NCBI RefSeq assembly: GCF_014199935.1
Contig: NZ_JACHOP010000031.1
Span: forward strand, 1 to 51,266
Direction: 5' to 3'
DNA length: 51,266 bases
DNA from: Methylorubrum rhodinum
GTDB lineage: Bacteria; Pseudomonadota; Alphaproteobacteria; Rhizobiales; Beijerinckiaceae
Part shown: positions 44,935 to 51,266 of the stretch, in pieces
Position numbering within the stretch: the stretch's first letter is position 1
Layout: each line of letters begins with the position of its first letter
The notes under the pieces: model-generated
Databases searched by the model: none
What the model saw: the letters and a program-made list of their open reading frames with translations, nothing else
Told to the model about the DNA's origin: nothing
Position numbers and translations under genes: made by a program

Positions 44935-47363
44935 ATGAGCCAGCTTACGGCGGCCACCCCCCTGGCGACCCTCGCGACCGCCTTGGCCGGCCGAAGGCAG
45001 CGCTCCATCGCGGCCGCCGTCTGCCTCGCCTTCGGCGCCGTCACGCTGGTCCTGCTGCCGATCGCCGCCCGGCCCATGCCGCCGATGCCGGGCTTCGTGC
45101 CCGTCTACCAGTCGGCCCTGATCGCGGTCTACGGCCTGACCACCTACCTGTTCCTCGTCCAGTATCGCCGCCTCCAGTCGGTGCCGCTGCTCGTGCTCGG
45201 GGCCGGCAGCCTCTACGTGACGCTGATCGTCTTCCTGCAGCTGCTCTCGTTCCCGAACGTCCTCGCGCCGGGGCGCCTTCTCGGCGACGGCGCGGACACG
45301 ACGACGTGGCTCTGGACCTTCTGGCATCTGGGACCGCCGCTGTTCGCGCTGCCCTACGCCCTCCTCGAAGGCGACGCGGAGGGCGGCCGGCACCCGGCGC
45401 GGGCCTCGCCGCGCCGCGCCCGATGGCTCGGCTTGCTCACGCTGGCCGGGACCGTCCTGGCCGCGGCGCTCACCGGCCTCGTGGTGACCCGCTACGTCCA
45501 TTGGCTGCCCAAATGCGTGGAGGGGGACGATTACGGGCTGCTCACGACCTCCGGCATCGGCCCCGCGGTCGTGGCCGCGACCGTCCTCGCGCTGGCCGTC
45601 CTGTGCTGGCGGACCCGGCTGCGCACGGTGCTCCAGCTCTGGCTGGCCGTCTCGCTGCTGCTCCTCGTGTTCGACAACCTCGTGACGCTTCCGGGGGCCG
45701 CCCGGGGCACGGTCGGCTGGTTCGCGGGACGCATGGAGGCGCTCGTCGCCGGCTTCATCCTGCTGGGCGTCTACCTGCGCGAGATCGACGTCCTGCACGT
45801 CCAGGCCGAGGCCGCCGCCCATGAGCGCGAGGCCCGGCGGGCGGAGTTGCAGCTCGCGCGCGACAACCTCGCCCTGGCGCTCGAGGCGGCCGAGATGGGC
45901 GGCTGGGACCTCGACCTGCGCGCCGGCACCTCGCGGCGCTCGGGGCGGCACGACGCGATCTTCGGCCACCGGGAGCCGGTCACGGCCTGGACCGTCGAGA
46001 CCCTTCTTGGGCACGTCGTCCCGGAGGACCGCGACGGGTCCGGGCCGCGATCGATGCGGCGGGGCGGACGGGGCGGCTCGACGTCGAGTGCCGCATCCGG
46101 CGGGCCGACGACGGGGCGGTCCGCTCGGTCACGGTGCGGGGCAAGGTCACCCGCGACGAACGCGGCCAGCCGCGATCGATGGCGGGCGTCGTCATGGACA
46201 CCACCCGGCAGCGCGAGGCCGAGGCGCGGCTGAACCAGTCCCAGAAGATGGAGGCCATCGGCCAGTTGACCGGCGGGGTGGCGCACGACTTCAACAACCT
46301 GCTCACCATCATCGTCGGCAACCTCGACATGATCGTGCGCAAGCCCGACAACCCGCAGCGCGTGGAGCGGCTGGCCACCTCGGCGATGACGGCGGCGCGG
46401 CGCGGCGCCGAGGTCACCGAGAAGCTGCTGTCGTTCTCGCGACGCCAGGTGCTGCGGGCGGAGACGGTCAACCCGAACCGGCTGCTCAAGGACTTCGGGG
46501 CGGTTCTCAAGCGTGCCGTCGGGGAGACCGTGGAGATCCGCTTCGACCTCGATGCGAGCCTCGACCCCGTGCGGCTCGATCCGGGCCAGTTCGAGAGCGC
46601 GATGCTGAACCTCGCGGTCAATGCCCGCGACGCGATGCCGGGCGGCGGCGTCCTGACGGTGAGGACCTGCAACGGACATCTCGACGCCGACGAACTGCTG
46701 GACCGCCCCGACCTGCGGCCCGGTGCCTACGTGCTCGTCGTGGTCTCCGACACCGGACAGGGCATGGACGCGGCCACGCGCGGCCGCGCCTTCGAGCCGT
46801 TCTTCACGACCAAGGAGATCGGCAAGGGGACCGGGCTCGGCCTGAGCCAGGTCTACGGGTTCGTGCGGCAGGCCGGCGGACACGCGCAGATCAAGAGCGA
46901 GGCGGGCGCGGGCACCAGCATCGAACTCTACCTTCCGCGCTCCGCCGAGAAGGCCGTGGAAAGCCGCCCCGAGAACGCCCTGCCGCTGCGGCGCGCGGCC
47001 TCGGGCGAGGTGGTGCTGGTGGTCGAGGACGAGCCGGCGGTGCTGGAGATGGCGGTCGAGAGCCTGGGCGAACTCGGCTACCGGACGCTGACCGCGACGC
47101 GGGCCTCCGAGGCGCTGGACCGCCTGGGCGGCCCGGAGCGCATCGACATCCTGTTCTCGGACGTGGTGATGCCCGGCGGCATGAACGGCGTGCAGCTCTC
47201 GGTCGAGGCCCGCCGCCTTCGCCCCGGTCTCAGGGTGCTCCTGACCTCCGGCTATACCGGCACGGCGCTCGACGCGCATGCGGTGCCGGCCGACGTGCCG
47301 CTGCTGAGCAAGCCCTATCAGCGCGACGAACTCGCCGACAAGCTTCGGGTCGTCCTGGGCTGA
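44935..47363 (+). pseudogene. MASE4 hybrid histidine kinase, broken by a 1-nt frameshift
   Basis: Frame one from ATG 44935 encodes a MASE4-like membrane sensor (~7 helices, FVPVYQSALIAVYGLTTYLF, WLWTFWHLGPPLFALPYAL) and the start of a PAS domain, up to about 46035. Coding then continues in another frame: GRLDVECRIRRADDGAVRSV, then GGVAHDFNNLLTIIVGNLDM (phospho-His), NARDAMPGGG, DTGQGMD, TGLGLSQV and a receiver domain with ILFSDVVMPGG and LLSKPYQRDEL. Adding one C after GCGAC at 46031-46035 restores VPEDRDRVRAAIDAAGRTG and an 809-residue protein. This is either a true loss or an assembly error. Confidence 0.85.
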
Positions 47364-47567
47364 TCGGCGCCGGTCGCGCTGCCGGCCGAACCGGCCGACA
47401 GATGGCCGCGCCGGCGCTCACCGCGGCGGATCGCGGCCACGTGCCGGAGCAGGGGCGCGTCGCCGCATCGGGCCATGCTGCGGCGCCGAAGGCGGACGCC
47501 GCGCCGGCGGCGGCCTATCTCGGGGCGGCGTGACCGCCCCATCAACACCAGGATCGAGATTCACCCC

Positions 47568-48461
47568 GTGACGACATCGGAACAGACCGCGTCGAGCCAT
47601 GGCCGCTACGCCTATTCCGCCCTGCCGGACCGGCCGGTCTACGACTGGCCCGGGGCCAGGCGCCTCGCGGTCTACCTCGCCCTGAACCTCGAGACCTTCG
47701 AGTTCGGCTCGGGGCTCGGCGCCGAGCTGGCGCCGGGCGGCCCGCAGCCGGACGTGCTGAACTACGCGTGGCGCGACTGGGGCAACCGGGTCGGCGCGTG
47801 GCGCATCCGCGACCTGCTCGATGACCTGGACCTCCCCGCGAGCATCCTCGTCAACAGCCGGATCTACCGGGACTGTCCCGGCCTGATCGAGGCGTTCCGG
47901 GCGCGGGGCGACGAGATCGTCGGACACGGGCGCACCAATGCCGAGCGCCAGGGCGACCTGCCGGAGGAGGAGGAGCGCGCCCTCATCGCCGAGGCGACCG
48001 CTTTGCTGACCCGCGAGGAGGGCCGGGCGCCCGCGGGCTGGCTCGGCCCCTGGATCTCGCAGTCGCGGGTCACGCCGGACCTGCTGGCGGAGGCGGGCTA
48101 CCGCTACCTCCTCGACTGGTGCCACGACGACCAGCCGACATGGTTTGCCACCCGCGACGGCGGGCGCATCCTCTCCGTGCCCTATCCGCAGGAATTGAAC
48201 GACATCCCGGCCGTCGTCGCCCGCAAGGACACGGGCCGGGCCTTCGCCGACGCCCTCCTCGACGGCTTCGAGGAGATGCGGGAGCAGTCGCGCAAGGCGC
48301 CGCTGGTCATGGGGATCGCGCTCCATCCCTACATCGTCGGCCAGCCGCACCGCCTGCGCCCGCTGCGCCGCGCCCTCGAACGGATCGCCGGGCAGCGCGA
48401 CACGGTCTGGCTCACCACCGCCGGCGCCATCGCGGCGCATGCCGCCGAGCGGGCGGGGTAG
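47568..48461 (+). CDS. Polysaccharide-deacetylase-family protein (PuuE-like)
   Basis: A 297-residue NodB-fold protein: NLETFEFGSG, SILVNSRIYRDCPGLIEAFR, EIVGHGRTNAERQG where one metal-binding His is present, and PLVMGIALHPYIVGQPHRL near the end. This branch includes allantoinase-like PuuE proteins, which act on non-sugar amides, so a polysaccharide substrate is not assured. Start GTG 47568. Confidence 0.8.
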   Translation: MTTSEQTASSHGRYAYSALPDRPVYDWPGARRLAVYLALNLETFEFGSGLGAELAPGGPQPDVLNYAWRDWGNRVGAWRIRDLLDDLDLPASILVNSRIYRDCPGLIEAFRARGDEIVGHGRTNAERQGDLPEEEERALIAEATALLTREEGRAPAGWLGPWISQSRVTPDLLAEAGYRYLLDWCHDDQPTWFATRDGGRILSVPYPQELNDIPAVVARKDTGRAFADALLDGFEEMREQSRKAPLVMGIALHPYIVGQPHRLRPLRRALERIAGQRDTVWLTTAGAIAAHAAERAG

Positions 48462-48517
48462 CGGCCCCGCGCGCGTGTCGCTCGCTCGGCCGAAGCGGAT
48501 ACCAGGGAGATGCCGTC

Positions 48518-48796
48518 ATGGATCGCAGCCAGGACCGTCAACCTGTCGCGCCGGCCCCGTCGCGGGGCGTGCTTCTCCTGATCTCGGCGGCTGCCCCGGG
48601 GGCCTCGACCATGCCGACCCGGCCCTCGGTCTCCGCCGCCGCCGGGACGCGGATCGACGTCGGGGAGCCGCGCTCGACGTGCAATGCGGGTCGGCCACCG
48701 CGCAGCGTGAAGGCGCCCGGCGCAGGTCGCCGCGATCAGGCCGCCAGCGGCTCGGGCTCCGCCACGTCCGCAAAGTCCGCCTCCGGCTCCCCCTGA
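48518..48796 (+). CDS. Doubtful small ORF
   Basis: A 92-residue frame with AGGGAG upstream of ATG 48518 and one hydrophobic stretch (GVLLLISAAAPGAST). Low-complexity Ala/Ser/Pro/Arg composition; its last 61 nt overlap the minus-strand gene at 48736. Weak support. Confidence 0.28.
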   Translation: MDRSQDRQPVAPAPSRGVLLLISAAAPGASTMPTRPSVSAAAGTRIDVGEPRSTCNAGRPPRSVKAPGAGRRDQAASGSGSATSAKSASGSP

Positions 48797-48948
48797 AGCC
48801 GGGCCACCAGGGCCGCCAGCTCCTCGGGCAGGTCGGGATCGGCCTCGAGCCCGAAGGCCCGGTCGAGGGCCGGCGTCACGCTGCGCCAGAACGCTTCCGG
48901 CGAGAACGAAGGGTGCGCGTCGGAAAAAGCTGTCGAGGAGGCGGGCAT
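48736..48948 (-). CDS. Small acidic protein of unknown function
   Basis: A 70-residue acidic protein, with FSPEAFWRSVTPALDRAFGL and DPDLPEELAALVARLQGE. The second segment distantly recalls the NepR anti-sigma helix, but there is no sigma factor or PhyR nearby, so I do not assign that. Two-helix structure likely. Confidence 0.55.
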   Translation of the reverse strand: MPASSTAFSDAHPSFSPEAFWRSVTPALDRAFGLEADPDLPEELAALVARLQGEPEADFADVAEPEPLAA

Positions 48949-49024
48949 GTCGTCCGAGGCACCGGTCGCGCGATACCGCTACGCTGCGCCGCGGCAGTTG
49001 AACCGGAGCTGAAAGCGCGGCCGT

Positions 49025-49588
49025 TCAGCCCCCCCGGCCTGCGTCGCGGGCGAGTTCCTCGGGGACGAGCGTGGCCGCGTCCTGCCGCGCCGTGATCGCC
49101 GCGAGGCTCACCGGCGCGTCGTCCCAGGCATCGATTCCGACATCGCAGGACCGGGTGGTATCGGGCAGCGTCGCATGCGTGTGCCCGAACAGATGGCGCG
49201 TGCCCCGCCACAGGCCGGGCCAGGCCCGGTGCGCGTAATGCGCCAGGAACAGCCGGCAGGACTGTCCGTCCGCCGCCCTCACGGTGACGCGGGCGCTCTC
49301 CACCGGCGGGTCGGCCCAGGGCAGGCGCAGCACCCGGTTGCTGTCGTGGTTGCCCCGCACCAGCCGCTTCACCCCGTTCAGGCGGTCGAACACCGCGGCG
49401 CAGTGCGCCGGATCGGCATGGCCCGCGAAATCGCCGAGATGCCACACCTCGTCGCTCTCCGAGACCACGGCGTTCCAGCGGGCGATCAGGGCCTCGTCAT
49501 GCGCCTCGATGCCAGGATAGCGCCCCCCGCGCTGGCGCAGGATGTGGGCGTCGCCGAAATGCGTGTCGGCGGTGAAGAAGACGGCCAT
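49025..49588 (-). CDS. Calcineurin-like metallophosphoesterase
   Basis: A 187-residue protein with the phosphoesterase motifs in order: FTADTHFGD, WHLGDFAGH, GNHDSN, LAHYAHR and LFGHTHA. Start ATG 49588. Related small enzymes act on nucleotide or phosphodiester substrates; the substrate is unknown. Confidence 0.88.
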   Translation of the reverse strand: MAVFFTADTHFGDAHILRQRGGRYPGIEAHDEALIARWNAVVSESDEVWHLGDFAGHADPAHCAAVFDRLNGVKRLVRGNHDSNRVLRLPWADPPVESARVTVRAADGQSCRLFLAHYAHRAWPGLWRGTRHLFGHTHATLPDTTRSCDVGIDAWDDAPVSLAAITARQDAATLVPEELARDAGRGG

Positions 49589-49666
49589 GCCGGGTTCGCA
49601 CCGTGGTCTGAGCCGCGAGGTGGCGCGGCGGGGCGTCCGCGGCAAGGCGGTGCGCCGCCGCGGGGG

Positions 49667-50386
49667 TCAGTACCGGGTGGTGAGGGCGTTGAGCCAGTCG
49701 GGGGAGGCCTCGACGAGGGCGGTCTCCAGGGCCTTGTCGAGGCCGATCAGCACGGCGAGGCCGGTGGCGACGAGGATCAGCCCGAGCCCCGCCTTCAGCC
49801 CCTGCCCGAGCCGCATCATGCCGCCGCGAGCCCGCAGGATCACGCCGCGCGACAGGGTGCCGAGCACGAGGAGCGGCAGCGCCGCGCCGAGACCGAACGC
49901 CCCCATGGTGGCGGCGACGGCCGCCAGATCGCGCCCTTGCGCGGCGAGCAGCGAGGCGGCCCCGAGCGTCGGCCCGACGCAGGGGCTCCAGACCGCGCCG
50001 AGCAGGAGACCGAGTCCGAACTGGCCCGACAATCCCGCGCCGGGGCGACCGCCGAAGCGCCGCTCGATCGCGTCGACGAGGGGGCCGGCTGCGGCGGCGA
50101 GCCGCGCCTGGATCGGCGGCACCATCAGGACGAAGCCGACCGCGACGAGCAGTCCCGCGGCGACGCGGCGGAAAACGACGCCGTCGAGGCCGATGGCGAA
50201 GCCGAGCGTGGCCACGAACAGGCCGATCACCGTGAAGGACAGGGCGAGCCCCGCCGCGAGCGCCGCCGGCCCGAGCCGGTGCTCGGCCGCCGCCGCACCG
50301 AGCACCAGCGGCAGCAGCGGCAGCACGCAGGGCGACAGCACCGACAGCAGCCCGGCGAGCGCGGCAAGGCCGAGGTTCGCGATCAC
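49667..50386 (-). CDS. CcdA/DsbD-type transmembrane thiol-reductant protein
   Basis: A 239-residue membrane protein with six or more helices and the paired Cys motifs SPCVLPLLPLVLG and WSPCVGPTLGA of CcdA, which carries electrons to the periplasm for cytochrome c maturation or other thiol reduction. Start GTG 50386. No thioredoxin-like partner is next to it. Confidence 0.88.
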   Translation of the reverse strand: MIANLGLAALAGLLSVLSPCVLPLLPLVLGAAAAEHRLGPAALAAGLALSFTVIGLFVATLGFAIGLDGVVFRRVAAGLLVAVGFVLMVPPIQARLAAAAGPLVDAIERRFGGRPGAGLSGQFGLGLLLGAVWSPCVGPTLGAASLLAAQGRDLAAVAATMGAFGLGAALPLLVLGTLSRGVILRARGGMMRLGQGLKAGLGLILVATGLAVLIGLDKALETALVEASPDWLNALTTRY

Positions 50387-50606
50387 CGCCGGTCCTCGGA
50401 CGCGGCGGCGCGGCCGGAGCCGCGTGCGGGCGAGAGGCGGGGGCAGCGGGGGCGGGCGGACATGGCGGGTACCCTATTCCTCGGAGGACCGGCCGGGCGA
50501 AGGGCTGTCGCGGCCATCCCCATCACATTCGCGTAGGCCGGAACGGAGGCACACCGGAAAATGCGGTGCCGAACGCACGCGCACCGGACGCCGACACCGG
50601 CTTCTG

Positions 50607-50635
50607 TTGACGCCGCGCCCAAGCCAGCCTATCTG
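50607..50635 (+). promoter_or_regulatory. Candidate promoter of tRNA-Gln
   Basis: TTGACG (50607-50612) and TATCTG (50630-50635) with a 17-bp spacer, 85 bp before the tRNA. The 334-bp gap 50387-50720 shows no supported gene. Confidence 0.5.
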
Positions 50636-50720
50636 AACGCCCAACGCCGAGCGCGGGGATCGTTCCACGGTCCTCCCGACGCGCACGAGGGCTAGTTCGC
50701 CCGTGTGGTCGCGGTCCCGG

Positions 50721-50794
50721 TGGGGGATAGTTTAACGGTAGAACCGCGGACTCTGACTCCGCTAGTCCTGGTTCGAATCCAGGTCCCCCAGCCA
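50721..50794 (+). tRNA. tRNA-Gln (CTG)
   Basis: Complete cloverleaf beginning TGGGGGATAG, anticodon CTG at 50753-50755, T-arm GGTTCGAATCC, acceptor CCCCCA and encoded CCA, followed by a T run. Confidence 0.95.
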
Positions 50795-50930
50795 CTTTTT
50801 CCTTTCAATCGCATAACGCGGTTTCCTCAGGCTGCCTCGAGGCCGGCTAGACGCTCGCTGTCCGACTGTTAGACAGCCTTCGTCCGTCGCCTATTCTCCA
50901 AGATCGAGCCGCTTGACGACGCTGCGGAGT

Positions 50931-51266
50931 TTCGGCTCCAGCCCCGAGAGCGCCCGGTCGGTGTCGAACCGTCAGCTCCTCGACGACGTCCGGCGCATCC
51001 ATGCCGAGCATCATAAGCGCTATGGCTCACCTCGGGTGCACGCGGCCTTGCGCGCGGAGGGCCGAACAGCCAGCCGCGGACGGGTGGAGCGCCTGATGCG
51101 CCAGCATGGCATCCGGGCCCTGGCAGGGCGTCGGTTCCGACCCTGCACGACCGACAGTCGTCATGATCTGCCGATCGCGCCTAATCTGCTGAAGCAACAG
51201 TTCTCGGCCGCTCTACCCAACACGGTCTGGCTGGCGGACATCACCTACCTGCCCACCGGAGAAGGC
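50931..51266 (+). mobile_element. IS3-family transposase OrfB, partial (runs off the window)
   Basis: One open frame reads NRQLLDDVRRIHAEHHKRYG, SPRVHAALRAEG, GRVERLMRQHGIRAL and PNTVWLADITYLPTGEG, i.e. the helical domain and the start of the DDE core (first Asp in the WLADITY motif) of IS3-family OrfB. The left side begins abruptly within ~150 bp of tRNA-Gln with no orfA, so the element is 5'-truncated; its right end is outside the window. Confidence 0.88.

Noticed and set aside
50523..50795. 90-residue minus-strand frame starting with GGPGFEPGLAESESAVLP
   Set aside because: It is the antisense of tRNA-Gln, a common false gene.

Overview
The window is GC-rich alphaproteobacterial chromosome, most probably Methylobacterium/Methylorubrum. 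This is inferred from the Rhizobiales-type porin, a Rhizobiales-style palindromic intergenic repeat, and the overall gene style; no species marker was checked. It begins with an initiator tRNA-fMet and ends just after a tRNA-Gln(CTG). Beside each tRNA lies a piece of an IS3-family element: an orfA remnant on the left, and an orfB running off the right edge.

The most striking region is 0.75-6.9 kb, a sulfur module. It holds a split YeeE/YedE sulfur-transport pair, a small unknown protein, a serine acetyltransferase (CysE) with the classic C-terminal GDGI tail, and then two overlapping genes for a cysteine-desulfurase nanocompartment. These are a family 2 encapsulin shell protein with an inserted cyclic-nucleotide-binding-like domain, and a SufS-type cysteine desulfurase with a ~270-residue low-complexity N-terminal extension that is the likely cargo-loading region. 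The inserted domain lacks the usual phosphate-binding arginine.

7.0-15 kb holds a porin, a three-gene ABC importer of the iron/phosphonate/phosphoglycerate type, and a divergent TctDE-like two-component system. 15.1-19.2 kb holds a two-gene ATP-citrate-lyase-like enzyme (ATP-grasp subunit plus a 901-residue subunit with a citrate-synthase-like tail). 20-24.5 kb holds a five-gene cluster of a PqqD-like peptide-binding protein, an HPr-kinase-like protein, two glycosyltransferases and a nucleotidyltransferase, resembling parts of peptide-modification loci but with no visible precursor. 24.7-29.5 kb has a chemoreceptor, a second two-component system and an OsmC-like protein. 29.6-34.5 kb is a sulfonate/nitrate-type ABC importer operon interrupted by a MntA/HepT toxin-antitoxin pair.

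From 34.6 kb, core genes glnD and grpE precede a methyltransferase. After this (39-43.5 kb) comes a looser accessory stretch with repeats, an AT-richer orphan ABC-2 permease, a glycosyltransferase, a decayed cold-shock gene and small unknown ORFs. The last part has a fatty-acid desaturase behind a 16-bp tandem repeat, a MASE4 hybrid histidine kinase broken by a one-base frameshift, a polysaccharide-deacetylase-family protein, a phosphoesterase and a CcdA-like membrane protein.
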